Assembly (NCBI GenBank): GCA_027623235.1
Contig: JAQBVJ010000016.1
Coordinates: 1 to 64,000 of the forward strand
Source: Planctomycetota bacterium
GTDB taxonomy: Bacteria > Planctomycetota > Planctomycetia > Planctomycetales > Planctomycetaceae
DNA length: 64,000 nucleotides
Reading direction: 5' to 3'
The notes under the pieces were generated by a model, which was not told where the DNA came from, made no database searches, and worked only from the letters and a program-made list of their open reading frames with translations. Shown in pieces: positions 46,325-55,702 of the stretch. Each line of letters opens with the position of its first letter. Position 1 is the stretch's first letter. A program made the position numbers and the translations under genes.

Positions 46325-46437
46325 ACGGCCCGGAAATTAAACCGGCAATTGAATCAGCCGGCACGCGTTAGCGTCCGGTTTTCCGTGAACCGTGAGCTAA
46401 CGCTCAGCGGCTAATGCCGGTCTTATTTCCGGCCCGT
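46325..46437. repeat. 113-bp nested palindromic repeat after the SH3 gene
   Basis: Outer arms 46325-46345 (begins ACGGCCCGGAAATTAA) and 46417-46437 are complementary with few mismatches; inner words GTTAGCG and GAGCTAACGCTC are also inverted. It begins 4 bases after the SH3 gene stop and may act as its terminator or stabiliser, or be a dispersed repeat. Confidence 0.75.
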
Positions 46438-46485
46438 CCCTAAGCCAAAAACTTGTGAGCTGAACTCGCCTCGTCTTGTTCGTAG

Positions 46486-47139
46486 CTATTTCTCTACGGT
46501 GTCGCTGTCTTCGTGATTCAGGTCATCGATGATCGGCAAATTGCAGAATTCGCTGACCTGCGAAGCCATTTTCCTTAACCATTCACTGTCATCGGTCGTG
46601 ACCAGGTGGACGGTCTCGTCCGTCAGTATCAAATTGAAATGGTAAACATGATGGCGCTGGTCGATATAGAACCCGTTCGAATCCGGTCCCCAGATAAAGT
46701 ACGACTTGACTTGAAGACCGACATAGGAAAGTTGCAATGCTTCGATTTCAGCCAGTGACCATGACTCGACGGGGCGAGGTCTTGTCCAACTCCCGAAAGG
46801 CTGCCTGAGTCGTGTAAATGTCGCGGTACTCCGGTCAACGTGAATCCATTCACTGCCCGACAGGCTGCCAAATACGGACTGAAACCCACACCAGAACAGT
46901 ATCGCAGCGAACCCTGCGAACAGGCTTGCAGGGAACCATTCTTCCTTGATTGACAAGAGAACCGCACCAATAGCAGATGGCACGATGAGAATTGCGATGA
47001 GAGCGACTGTTCCAACAGTCGACGCGCAACCCACACAGCCCAAAAAAGCGGGCATAGACTTTTCGCGTTGAAACGGCACGAACGAAAGTTCAAGCCGTTC
47101 ATCGGATTGACGAGTCACGGCGCCGTAGAGGAAGGCCAT
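46486..47139 (-). CDS. Hypothetical membrane protein
   Basis: A 217-residue protein with two clear hydrophobic helices (TVGTVALIAILIVPSAIGAVLL and SLFAGFAAILFWCGFQSVFG) in the first half and a soluble, His- and aromatic-rich second half (RHHVYHFNLILTDETVHLV). No family recognised. It stands alone on the minus strand between convergent and divergent neighbours. The coding pattern is sound, but the start has no strong ribosome binding site. Confidence 0.6.
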   Translation of the reverse strand: MAFLYGAVTRQSDERLELSFVPFQREKSMPAFLGCVGCASTVGTVALIAILIVPSAIGAVLLSIKEEWFPASLFAGFAAILFWCGFQSVFGSLSGSEWIHVDRSTATFTRLRQPFGSWTRPRPVESWSLAEIEALQLSYVGLQVKSYFIWGPDSNGFYIDQRHHVYHFNLILTDETVHLVTTDDSEWLRKMASQVSEFCNLPIIDDLNHEDSDTVEK

Positions 47140-47329
47140 TTCGTGGGCTCATTGATGGTGCTCACACGGAAGCAGACTCCCCAAAGATCTTCAGGTCTGG
47201 GCCAGTAGTGTAACCGAACTGGTGTTGTCCACACCGGAATCATCACTTGGATTCTGAACCTGACAGTGCCGCTTCAGGCCGCGATGCGCTTACCATTCGC
47301 GATTCCTCTCCGCTGATCGGGATCGCCAG

Positions 47330-48094
47330 ATGAAAATTACGACATGGAACGTCAACGGCCTGCGCGCCGCTCTGCGAAAAGGCTTCGCCGAAATCCTTGA
47401 GCAGATCGAGCCGGACGTGCTGCTGCTGCAGGAAGTTCGGGCTCTCCCCGAACAGCTTCCTGGCGAGTGGGCGGCCCCGGAGGGCTGGCACGTCCACTGG
47501 CACCCGGCCGAGAAGAAGGGCTACTCCGGCACCGCGATCTGGTCGCGGCAGCCGATGAAAATTCTGAGCACCGGACTCAACGCCGACGATCCGGAAGGCC
47601 GCATCGTTCGCGCGGAAGTGGACGGAGTCGAAGTCGCCAGCGTCTACCTGCCGTCGGGTTCGTCGAGCGAAGACCGACAGAGGCAGAAAGAAATCTGGAT
47701 GAAAGGCTTTCGTCCGTGGGCAGACGACCTGAAGGCGAAGCGTCGACCGGTCGTCTTCGGTGGTGACTTCAACATCGCTCACACGGAACGAGACATCTTC
47801 TACGCGAAATCCAATGAGAAAACTTCGGGATTCATGCCGCATGAACGGGAGTGGCTGGGCGACCTCATCGAAAGCGGCTGGCGCGATTTCACGCGCGAGC
47901 ACTTCGGCGATGTCCAGGGCCCGTATTCCTGGTGGTCGAACCGAGGCCGGGCGCGGGAGTTTGATCGCGGCTGGCGAATCGACTACCTGCTGGGAAATTC
48001 CGCGGCCGCAAAAAGATTCGTCTCCGCAGAGATCTGTCGCGAGGGAGGCCTGACGGTTTCCGACCACGCTCCGGTCACGATCCAAATTTCGTAG
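47330..48094 (+). CDS. xth: Exodeoxyribonuclease III
   Basis: A 254-residue member of the exonuclease-endonuclease-phosphatase family, near the usual length. Key positions: Asn7 in WNVNGLR, Glu35 in LLLQEVR, PSGSSSEDRQRQKE, GGDFNIAHTERDIF (metal and substrate site) and the catalytic pair Asp245-His246 in SDHAPV. It acts as AP endonuclease and 3'-exonuclease in base excision repair. Convergent with nadK. Confidence 0.95.
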   Translation: MKITTWNVNGLRAALRKGFAEILEQIEPDVLLLQEVRALPEQLPGEWAAPEGWHVHWHPAEKKGYSGTAIWSRQPMKILSTGLNADDPEGRIVRAEVDGVEVASVYLPSGSSSEDRQRQKEIWMKGFRPWADDLKAKRRPVVFGGDFNIAHTERDIFYAKSNEKTSGFMPHEREWLGDLIESGWRDFTREHFGDVQGPYSWWSNRGRAREFDRGWRIDYLLGNSAAAKRFVSAEICREGGLTVSDHAPVTIQIS

Positions 48095-48127
48095 CGATTT
48101 CCCTCATCGCAGCCCGAAGTTCCAATT

Positions 48128-48155
48128 GCCGGATCTTCGCTTCGCTCGATCCGGC
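48128..48155. terminator. Hairpin between convergent xth and nadK
   Basis: GCCGGATC (48128-48135) and GATCCGGC (48148-48155) around TTCGCTTCGCTC, 33 bp after xth and 10 bp before the nadK stop. It could end transcripts from both sides. The same words occur at 18726-18823, so it is also a member of a dispersed repeat. Confidence 0.65.
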
Positions 48156-48165
48156 CTACGGCGGT

Positions 48166-49023
48166 TCAATCGTCGCCGTAGCTGGGCTGTCCTCGCCAGC
48201 CGAGTTTGTCGTGCAGCACTTTGTAGTAGCTGTGTCCGTGCATCTTGATCAGCTTGAAGGTCACGTCCGCCTTGCGAATGGTCACTCGATCTCCGGCTCC
48301 GAAGTTCCGCCGAATCTGGCCGTCAACCACCAGGACGACTCCGGTCCCGGCACCGGGAAGCGTCAGCTCGTAAGTCCGGTCGGCGTGATCAATCAGCGGG
48401 CGATTGGTGAGCGTGTGCGGGCAGATTGGTGTCACCACGAAGACTGGCAGGTCCTGGCGGATCGCCGGGCCGCCCGCCGAAAGGCTGTGAGCAGTCGAAC
48501 CAACCGGCGTGCTTAGAATGAGGCCGTCGCAGCTGTAGGTCGTGACCGGCTCGCCGTCAATTTTCAAACCGATCTCGATCATCTGCAAAGCCGGCTCAGC
48601 ACTGATCGCCGCCTCGTTCAGACCGAGGAAAACCTCAGTTTCACCAGCCGCCGTCTCGTGCGAGCACTCGAACATCAGGTGCTCTGCGGTCTCAAACTTC
48701 CCGGAACAGACTCTGGGGTACTCATCTCGGAATTGCTCAGGCGTAAGATCCGCCAGAAACCCCAGTCGCCCCATATTCACCCCGAGAATCGGCGTCTGAC
48801 GCCGCCCCAACTGACGGCAGGCTCGCAGAATAGCCCCGTCGCCGCCGACCACAGCGATGACATCCGGCTCAAACCGAGCCGGGTCGTATTCCTCAATCAC
48901 TGAACTGGCAAGGACTTGCGTGTCTGGCTGCTCTTTCAGAAACGCAAGCAGCACCTGGCAGACCGACTGAATTCGCACAGTCTGATCGCGAGCCAGCAAC
49001 ACCAGTTTCAAAGGAGAAGCCAT
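48166..49023 (-). CDS. nadK: NAD kinase
   Basis: A 285-residue enzyme that phosphorylates NAD to NADP with ATP or polyphosphate. The GGDG motif is at residues 60-63 (VVGGDGAILRACR), followed by GVNMGRLGFLADL, the NE/D motif LNEAAIS, and GSTAHSLSAGGP in the NAD-binding domain. ATG 49023 (MASPLKLVLL) is preferred over the frame start at 49059, as the fold begins here and AGGCAG precedes it. Cytoplasmic and essential in most bacteria. Confidence 0.95.
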   Translation of the reverse strand: MASPLKLVLLARDQTVRIQSVCQVLLAFLKEQPDTQVLASSVIEEYDPARFEPDVIAVVGGDGAILRACRQLGRRQTPILGVNMGRLGFLADLTPEQFRDEYPRVCSGKFETAEHLMFECSHETAAGETEVFLGLNEAAISAEPALQMIEIGLKIDGEPVTTYSCDGLILSTPVGSTAHSLSAGGPAIRQDLPVFVVTPICPHTLTNRPLIDHADRTYELTLPGAGTGVVLVVDGQIRRNFGAGDRVTIRKADVTFKLIKMHGHSYYKVLHDKLGWRGQPSYGDD

Positions 49024-49417
49024 GCATCTGCCTGGTAAGGGGGTCTCGCCGTCATTCACATCGGGTTCGCGTTCGGGCGTCTCGAAGCCGAACGGGCAGT
49101 ACGCCAGCCATTCTGTCCCGGCCTGGTCAGAGCGGCAAGCCTCACGTCTGCCGACGACAAGATTCTGTCGACGCCGAGCGGATTCCCCGACGTCACCTGC
49201 GTTTACGGAAAACTTGAGCCGTTCTCACGGTTTCACTCAGGCCGAATGTCAAACTTTGACGATGGTGAGGATTGTGCGGAGCCTCACCGGTTCCGCGCGC
49301 CGCTGCGCGGCATCCCCGCAGCGGGACGTTGAGCCAACTGCATTCCGAAACGAGCTACCCAGTTCGATTCGGCCAGCGTGAGTTCCCTGTTGATCCCTTT
49401 CGTGGAGGCAACTTTGC
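49024..49417. other. Divergent intergenic region, 394 bp
   Basis: Between nadK and the SLBB gene. Apart from a GC-rich stretch with small inverted words near 49296-49315 (GCGCGCCGCTGCGCGGC), nothing with clear function. Promoters of both genes are expected here. Confidence 0.55.
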
Positions 49418-51805
49418 ATGAGTAGCCGGATTCCAGCCTGGCTGATTCCACTGCTGGCCGTCACGTTGTGGCTGCCAACCGGGCTGGTGCAGGCGCAGAT
49501 CTTCTCAGGATCAACACAGTCCCGAATGATGGGCCGTGCCAACCAGGGCGCGAATTATTTCGCGATCATGGGTCACGTCAAATATCCGCAGACTTATCAG
49601 CTTCCGACGAGTGCACCGTCTCTCGTCGACTTTATCCGGTTTGCCGGGGGAGCTCTGGAATCCGCGACCGGCGAGGTCCGCATTGTTCGAGGCGGAAAAG
49701 ATGTTCAACGGACGATGCTCAGCCCGAACTCAACGATCAAGCTGATGCCAGGCGACCTGGTCATCCTCGACGGTGGCCGGATCGGGCGAGGCAACATTTT
49801 CCGGGGCGGCAGCAATCGACAGGAAAATGCGGAAGGCGACTCCAGTCGATTGAATCAGGTCTGCCTCTCCGGAGTCCTCGCTTACCCGATCATCATGCAG
49901 ATGACTTCGGACGTTGCGACGAAGCGGTGGATCATCAGCCAGCTTGGACAGGACGTTGCCATCGCGAACTCGGTGAAGGTCCTGGAACGTCGAAATTTCT
50001 CCGGACCGTCCGGACTCGACACTCGGCTCAGCGAAAACAGCATCCTGATCTTTCCGCCTGGCGTGATTGACACGCCACAGTTGCCAGAACTTCCGCGTCC
50101 GTTTCTTGCGGGAACAGATCGTCACCCGGATCAGAAACCTCTCACCGGACTTTCTCCGAACACGAACGAGGGAAGTGCTGCGGCGCAGCTTCCACTGCCC
50201 ATCACGCGACCGTTGCCGGGCGAGAATTCCGCGACGGCGCCGGGCAATTCTGAGTCTGGAGTTGCGACACCTCCAGGTTACTCGCAAATTCCCAACGCCG
50301 AAGAGTCGATTGGTTCGGATCCCGACGAGACACGTCATCTGATGACTCACCCGGACTCGGTTCCTCTCGATGAAAAACCGCCGACACTGCCAGGCCGAGC
50401 TCACTTGTCCGACTCGGGCAAAGCAACGACCGGCAGACCGAGAACAACCAGTCCGCCGCGGCAAGACTCGACGACGCGCGAATCGACTGACTCCGAAATC
50501 CAATTCAACGCCAACGTCGTCCAGGATGCCGAAGCCGCGAAATCTCCCGCAGCGGAAAAGCCATTTCAGTCGCAGCCCGATCCGGACCTCGCGAACGCTC
50601 GTCCGGAAGAAGCACCGCGGACCGCCGAGACTCAGGAACTTCCCCTGACACCACTCGCGCCGGACGGCACGGACATCCAGACGCCAGCAGTCACGTCGCC
50701 GGCACCGAGTGTGCAGTTTCTTGATCCGCCGCAGGAGCGACCGCAGTTTCCCGGTCCGATTCAGACGCCCGAAAACACTCGCCCGCCTGCGCCCGCCAGT
50801 CCGTCGGCTTCGGCCGGTCCATCAATGGCGTTCAATGGAGCGGCTGAATTCGCCAACACGACTCGCGTTCCTGAACCAGCATTGCCGGGCAGCACTGTTC
50901 TGAATCCGCCCGCCGAGCCCGAACCAGCAACCGCTCCCCGACTGCCTGATCGATCCACACCTGGCACGCCTCAGTTCCAGGAGGCAAGCATTCAGTCGCT
51001 GCCGCGACGAGCCACCGAGCTGCCGTCGGACGACAACGTCTCAGTCGTTGGCAAAAGCCGCATCATTCGCCGGGAAGAATCGGCCTCCCGCTGGCCACTG
51101 ATCACGGCGGGAGTGATCGGCAGTCTCGGCTTCCTCGCCGCGTTCAGCCTGCTGCTCTCGATGACCGGCCCGGCACCTCCGACTCTGGCACCGGCGCAGA
51201 AAAGCGACCGCTACTGGCTCGACAAGATCATCAATGACGAGCTGCCCGTGACGGACGAACCCGCCGCGGAACCGGTTGTCTCCCAACTGTTTGGCCGACC
51301 GACCGACGCGCCGACGCTGCGGCTGGACGCCGAGCACACGGAAATTCCGCGACCGCATTTCCTGGACCGAGGACGTCAGTCAGGAGTCGGACAGCGACGT
51401 TCACCTCAGCCGGACATCCCGCGACCGGATTCCAAACGACCGGACGGTGAAAACGAGACCGGCCCGAACACGATGCCGCCACGACGTACGGGTCCGCCGA
51501 GCCGCAGCCCGGACGTCCCGCTCGCACCAGCCGCCGAACAGCAGTCCGCCTCGGCTGTTGTTGAGCAACCTGTTGAGCAACCTGCCGCCGTGCCGAAACC
51601 CAAACGACAAATCGTCCGCGTCGACACTGGCCACGGTCCTGACATTCCAGACAGAGAGCCAGTGAGATCGGCAGCAAAGATCGTCGTGAAGCCCGCTGAG
51701 TCTGTGGCGGCCGGGTCTGATCTGCTCGACCGAATCCTGGCCTCCGTCGAAATCGAAAAAGACCGCACAGCAAAGAACGCTCCGTCAAAGAAAGACCCGT
51801 CATGA
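49418..51805 (+). CDS. Exported SLBB-domain protein with C-terminal membrane helix
   Basis: A 795-residue protein. Signal peptide cleaved near LVQAQ; two SLBB-type ubiquitin-like domains, the first clear (GHVKYPQTYQLPTSAPSLVD, FAGGALESATGEVRIVRGG, LMPGDLVILDGG), the second diverged (VCLSGVLAYPIIMQ, to about residue 220). Then a Pro/Ser/Thr/Glu-rich linker to about 540, one membrane helix (about 559-582, WPLITAGVIGSLGFLAAFSLLL) and a charged tail to 795 that ends in an amphipathic stretch (SDLLDRILASVEIEK). SLBB domains occur in polysaccharide export (Wza) and competence proteins. The next gene overlaps by four bases and encodes an actin-fold protein, so the two very likely work together. Topology of the tail is uncertain, as Arg-rich sequence precedes the helix. 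Confidence 0.82.
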   Translation: MSSRIPAWLIPLLAVTLWLPTGLVQAQIFSGSTQSRMMGRANQGANYFAIMGHVKYPQTYQLPTSAPSLVDFIRFAGGALESATGEVRIVRGGKDVQRTMLSPNSTIKLMPGDLVILDGGRIGRGNIFRGGSNRQENAEGDSSRLNQVCLSGVLAYPIIMQMTSDVATKRWIISQLGQDVAIANSVKVLERRNFSGPSGLDTRLSENSILIFPPGVIDTPQLPELPRPFLAGTDRHPDQKPLTGLSPNTNEGSAAAQLPLPITRPLPGENSATAPGNSESGVATPPGYSQIPNAEESIGSDPDETRHLMTHPDSVPLDEKPPTLPGRAHLSDSGKATTGRPRTTSPPRQDSTTRESTDSEIQFNANVVQDAEAAKSPAAEKPFQSQPDPDLANARPEEAPRTAETQELPLTPLAPDGTDIQTPAVTSPAPSVQFLDPPQERPQFPGPIQTPENTRPPAPASPSASAGPSMAFNGAAEFANTTRVPEPALPGSTVLNPPAEPEPATAPRLPDRSTPGTPQFQEASIQSLPRRATELPSDDNVSVVGKSRIIRREESASRWPLITAGVIGSLGFLAAFSLLLSMTGPAPPTLAPAQKSDRYWLDKIINDELPVTDEPAAEPVVSQLFGRPTDAPTLRLDAEHTEIPRPHFLDRGRQSGVGQRRSPQPDIPRPDSKRPDGENETGPNTMPPRRTGPPSRSPDVPLAPAAEQQSASAVVEQPVEQPAAVPKPKRQIVRVDTGHGPDIPDREPVRSAAKIVVKPAESVAAGSDLLDRILASVEIEKDRTAKNAPSKKDPS

Positions 51806-52833
51806 GCATCGCCTTTGATCCGGGTTCGTACCGCTTCCTGACGCTGCGTCGTGACGGCGGAAAACTTATCGCTCGATCCAACCGCAGCGTCTATTCGGTC
51901 CTGCCGAACACCGTCGCGCATCAGCAGATCCTCAAACAGGCTGGCCTGAAATTCTCCTCGTGCGAGAACGGGCTGCTGTTGCTCGGCGACGCGGCTCACG
52001 ACAGCGCGGGACTGTTCAAGGTCCGCTGCCGACCACTGCTTCCGTCCGGACGAATTCCCAAAGAAGACCCACTCGGTCGGCAGTTGATTGCCTCTCTTGC
52101 CGAGAGCGTTCTGCCGAAAGCGAAGCAACCGGGCGAACGGTGCTGCTTCACCGTGCCCGGTGGAGCGGACCTGTCCGGCGAGTCGACTCGCGCCGACGTC
52201 GAATTCCTGTTGAGGATCATTCGGCTGCAGGGCTACGAACCACAGATCGTTCCAGCAAGCCTCGCGCTGATCCTCTCGCAACTTGTCGAGAACGCTTTCA
52301 CAGGAATCGGTCTGGTCTTCGGATCAAGCGGTGCTGAGGCCATGCTCGCTCATCGCGGCGAGCCGATCTGCCACGCGCGAATCGACATCGGCGGCCAGTG
52401 GATCGACGAGCAACTGGCGACCCGTCAAAAAGAGATCGGATACGAACTGGAGACCGGCGAGCGGTTTCTGAACACCGACGCCGTCCAGCGCCGCCGCGAG
52501 TCTGTTGGCACCCCGCTTGTGCTCGCGAAGTCGGCCTTCGAGCGGGAGCTGGCCTCGCTGCTCCGTAAAGTCGTGTCGGAATTGACCGAGTCGTTCCTGA
52601 CCGAACTCGCCCGCTCTCCGCGTGCCGCCACGGTCCCGACTCCGTTGCCGGTCGTCTGCTCGGGAGGCCTGGCCCGCACGGTCGGCTTCGACACGCTGCT
52701 CGCCGAAGTCCTCCACGATTCCAGGTTCCCGCTGGACCTGCGCAAACCGCAGATCGTCGAGGATGCCGAACGAAGCATCCCGCGCGGCCTGCTGATCAAC
52801 GCCGAACTCGAAGCCACCTCGGCCGCCGCGTAG
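51802..52833 (+). CDS. MreB-like actin-fold ATPase paired with an SLBB protein
   Basis: A 343-residue soluble protein with an actin/Hsp70-type nucleotide fold. The phosphate-1 segment is AFDPGSYRFLTLRRDGG (4-20); a region like MreB's follows (VRCRPLLPSGRIPKEDPLGRQL); CCFTVPGGADLSGESTRADVE parallels the MreB VPSGIT segment; phosphate-2 is LVFGSSGAEAMLAH (171-184); and an adenosine-type motif PVVCSGGLAR lies near 275-285. It differs strongly from the window's mreB, so it is a separate lineage. The ATGA overlap with the SLBB gene means translational coupling. I infer a filament or ATP switch tied to an envelope complex; the precise role is unknown. Confidence 0.78.
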   Translation: MSIAFDPGSYRFLTLRRDGGKLIARSNRSVYSVLPNTVAHQQILKQAGLKFSSCENGLLLLGDAAHDSAGLFKVRCRPLLPSGRIPKEDPLGRQLIASLAESVLPKAKQPGERCCFTVPGGADLSGESTRADVEFLLRIIRLQGYEPQIVPASLALILSQLVENAFTGIGLVFGSSGAEAMLAHRGEPICHARIDIGGQWIDEQLATRQKEIGYELETGERFLNTDAVQRRRESVGTPLVLAKSAFERELASLLRKVVSELTESFLTELARSPRAATVPTPLPVVCSGGLARTVGFDTLLAEVLHDSRFPLDLRKPQIVEDAERSIPRGLLINAELEATSAAA

Positions 52834-52858
52834 AAGTCAATTTGCTTTGCCGCTCGGG

Positions 52859-53452
52859 TCATGACCAACTGCCGGACACGTAAGGCAGCCTTGCCGCAGT
52901 CGCCGCGATGCCTTCCTGGTCCTCAAGCAACTGCGAGAGGAAATCCCAGTCGCCGCTCAGGAGAGAGTTTCTCGCGCTGTCCGGCATCGTGCAGGGACAG
53001 GAGTCCTCGCCAAATCTCACAGTGAGGCCTTCCAGGTCGACTGTGACTTCCAGCGCGGGGTCCGCTTCGATGGCTCTGCCAAGCCTCGCCAGATCTGCAG
53101 TGGCAGCACAAACGGCGGGGATGCCGAGCGACGTGCAGTTGCCGAAGAAGATTTCGGCAAACGACTCGGCCACGATCGCTTTGATACCCCACCTCATGAG
53201 CGACTGCGGAGCGTGCTCACGCGAGGATCCGCACCCGAAGTTGCGACGGGCAACAAGGACGCTGGCGTTCTGGTAGGCCGCCTTGTTGAAGGGATGATTC
53301 GGATCCTGCTGACGGTCATCCTCAAACGCGTGCTCACCGATGCCGTCGAAGGTGACGCAGCGAAGGTATCGCGCGGGGATGATCCGGTCGGTGTCGATGT
53401 CGTCAAGAAGGAGCGGCAAGCCGGGTCCGGTGATCTGTTCGATTTTCTGCAT
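52859..53452 (-). CDS. leuD: 3-isopropylmalate dehydratase small subunit
   Basis: A 197-residue subunit: [14 protein letters not shown] near the N-terminus and the signature [13 protein letters not shown] with the swivelling-domain substrate residues. With LeuC it isomerises 2-isopropylmalate to 3-isopropylmalate in leucine synthesis. ATG 53452 (MQKIEQITG) has AAAGG 7 bases upstream and is preferred over the frame start 53485. It lies downstream of leuC, separated by the aspartic protease-like gene. Confidence 0.95.
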   Translation of the reverse strand: MQKIEQITGPGLPLLLDDIDTDRIIPARYLRCVTFDGIGEHAFEDDRQQDPNHPFNKAAYQNASVLVARRNFGCGSSREHAPQSLMRWGIKAIVAESFAEIFFGNCTSLGIPAVCAATADLARLGRAIEADPALEVTVDLEGLTVRFGEDSCPCTMPDSARNSLLSGDWDFLSQLLEDQEGIAATAARLPYVSGSWS

Positions 53453-53495
53453 GATTAAACCTTTATTCGCAGGGTGCGTGATCACACACCGCTCG

Positions 53496-53915
53496 TTAGT
53501 AAAGTTCGAGAATCTGTTCGCCGCCGTGCGCAGGATTGCCCATCAGCCGGCGGCCCTGAAGATCGACGACAAGGTCCATCATTTCGAGCGGGATCTGCCC
53601 GATCAGAACTGGCACCTCGTCTGGAACTTCGACGACATCGACTGTGCAGAACCGATCCATCCAGCGCAGCCGCACAGCTTCGTAAATGTTGACAGGAGCA
53701 ACTCCCTGGCTCGAAGTCGCCTGCTTCTCAGCGACCTTCCTGATACCAAGTTGTGTAATGACTCTGATTGGGAGGGCAAGCGTCGTTGCGCCTGTGTCAA
53801 CAAGTGCGTCGGTGACCTCAACATGTCGAACGTCCGCTTCTTTGAGCCGACCTTCTTCGGCGGCGTAAAGGTCGCGAATGTTTTCGATGCGGACTGCTGC
53901 GAGAACTCGTCTCAT
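53496..53915 (-). CDS. Clan AA aspartic protease-like protein within leuCD
   Basis: A 139-residue protein of the retropepsin-like clan AA. The active-site motif is [13 protein letters not shown] (Asp40-Thr-Gly-Ala43), followed by a beta-rich region with the second conserved segment [19 protein letters not shown] single domain of this size would dimerise to supply both Asp residues. ATG 53915 (MRRVLAAVR) with GGAG 6 bases upstream is preferred; it lies 11 bases after the leuC stop. Role unknown; position between leuC and leuD suggests co-expression with leucine synthesis. Confidence 0.78.
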   Translation of the reverse strand: MRRVLAAVRIENIRDLYAAEEGRLKEADVRHVEVTDALVDTGATTLALPIRVITQLGIRKVAEKQATSSQGVAPVNIYEAVRLRWMDRFCTVDVVEVPDEVPVLIGQIPLEMMDLVVDLQGRRLMGNPAHGGEQILELY

Positions 53916-53926
53916 GACTTGCTCCA

Positions 53927-55342
53927 CTAAACCGCGACCGGTTCGGTCATCTTACGGACGTCGGTGACGGCTCCGTTGATCGCCGCGGCAGCGACCATTG
54001 CGGGGCTCATCAGCAGCGTTCGTCCGGTCGGGCTTCCCTGGCGGCCTTTGAAGTTGCGGTTGCTGGATGAGGCACAGACTTCCGCTCCCTGCAGTTTGTC
54101 CGGGTTCATGGCCAGGCACATCGAGCATCCGGCCGCCCGCCACTGGAAGCCGGCTTCGGTGAAGATCCTGTCGAGCCCTTCTTCCTCGGCCTGCTTCGCG
54201 ACCTGCTGCGAGCCTGGCACGACGAGCGCTTTGACTCCGTCCGCGACTTTGTTGCCTTTGGCGATGGCGGCCGCTTCGCGGAGATCAGAAATCCGCGAGT
54301 TCGTGCACGAGCCGACAAAGGCGACGTCGATCTTCGTGCCCTCGATCGGCTGGCCTTCGGTCAGGCCCATGTACTGCAAAGCCTCGCCGATCAGAAAATG
54401 CTCGGACTCGGGGAAGCTGGAGACCGACGGAATGGACTGTGAGATTCCGAGCGACTGAGCCGGCGTGATGCCCCACGTGACGGTCGGCTCAATATCGGCC
54501 GCGTCAAAGGTGACGACGTCGTCGAATTCGGCATCGGGGCCGGACGCGAGGCTCAGCCACCACGCGGCAGCTTTGTCAAAGTCCGCTCCCTGAGGTGCCA
54601 TCGGCCGGCCTCGCAGGTAGTCGACTGTCGTCTGATCCGGGTTCACGTAACCGCAACGGGCTCCACCTTCGATGGCCATGTTGCAGACGGTCATTCGCTC
54701 TTCCATCGTCATCCGGTCAAAGACCTCGCCGGCATACTCATAAGCAAAGCCGACCCCGCCTTGAACGCCCAGCTTCTGAATGATGTACAGCGTGACGTCT
54801 TTCGCGAAGACACCGCGCCCGAGCTCACCGTTGACTTCGACGCGGCGGACTTTCGGACGCTGCATGGCGAGCGTCTGAGTCGACAGCACGTAGGCAACCT
54901 GGCTGGTGCCGATGCCGAAGGCGATACTGCCGAAGGCGCCGTGAGTGCTCGTGTGACTGTCTCCACACGCCAGCGTCATTCCCGGTTGAGTCAGTCCCAG
55001 TTCCGGGCCGACGACATGCACGATGCCCTGGCGATGGTCGGCCAGGTCGAGCAGAGTGACACCGAACTCGCGACAGTTCTTCTCGATCGCCGACATCATT
55101 TCTTCGGCGAGCAAATCCTGAAACGGCCGCGCCTGATCGAGCGTCGGGATGATGTGGTCGACCGTGGCGAGAGTCAGCTCGGGATGCAGGACGGTGAGGT
55201 TCCGGTCACGGAGCATCTCGAACGCCTGCGGGCTGGTGACCTCGTGAATGAGGTGCTGGCCGATGAACAACTGCGTCTGGCCAGAGGCCAGCGTCCCGAC
55301 CGCATGAAGGTCCCACACCTTGTTAAACAGATTCTGCGACAT
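53927..55342 (-). CDS. leuC: 3-isopropylmalate dehydratase large subunit
   Basis: A 471-residue aconitase-family enzyme with the Fe-S cluster cysteines in [16 protein letters not shown] and [12 protein letters not shown]. Other family stretches are [20 protein letters not shown] and [19 protein letters not shown]. Its partner leuD is one gene downstream. ATG 55342 ([13 protein letters not shown]) with GAAGG upstream is chosen; the open frame extends to 55432 but the extra residues are not family-like. Confidence 0.96.
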   Translation of the reverse strand: MSQNLFNKVWDLHAVGTLASGQTQLFIGQHLIHEVTSPQAFEMLRDRNLTVLHPELTLATVDHIIPTLDQARPFQDLLAEEMMSAIEKNCREFGVTLLDLADHRQGIVHVVGPELGLTQPGMTLACGDSHTSTHGAFGSIAFGIGTSQVAYVLSTQTLAMQRPKVRRVEVNGELGRGVFAKDVTLYIIQKLGVQGGVGFAYEYAGEVFDRMTMEERMTVCNMAIEGGARCGYVNPDQTTVDYLRGRPMAPQGADFDKAAAWWLSLASGPDAEFDDVVTFDAADIEPTVTWGITPAQSLGISQSIPSVSSFPESEHFLIGEALQYMGLTEGQPIEGTKIDVAFVGSCTNSRISDLREAAAIAKGNKVADGVKALVVPGSQQVAKQAEEEGLDRIFTEAGFQWRAAGCSMCLAMNPDKLQGAEVCASSSNRNFKGRQGSPTGRTLLMSPAMVAAAAINGAVTDVRKMTEPVAV

Positions 55343-55702
55343 GAAAGAACACCTTCGGATAGAGGACCGCTCATTGGGCGGCAAAAAAGGAACGCGAAAC
55401 CGGCAACGGACTTTCGACTCAAGCGACGCCAAAAGTCACCCGGAAGTCCCGCTGGCAGGACACGCGAGGAGTGAAATCCGTTCGAGTAATCATAATCCGT
55501 CACCGTTACAGCATTTCGGCCGTAACCATTTATCCTGATGACGGTTACCCTCTATCACGAACAACGGACGCCGGAATTCCGCTGGCGAGACGAGATTGTA
55601 ACACCGGATTCCAGCGAGTGTGAGCGTCTCTGAAAGAGACGGGCCGACGCGAATCAAACCGCAAGTGACCGCTGATCATTCGCGGCTCAAGACAAAAGTG
55701 GA
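55343..55702. other. Upstream region of leuC, 360 bp
   Basis: No gene seen. It contains short inverted repeats GTAACC/GGTTAC (55522-55527 and 55543-55548) and CGTCTC/GAGACG (55625-55630, 55636-55641). A leader or attenuator of the leu genes could be here, but I found no clear leucine-rich leader peptide or known riboswitch. Confidence 0.5.
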
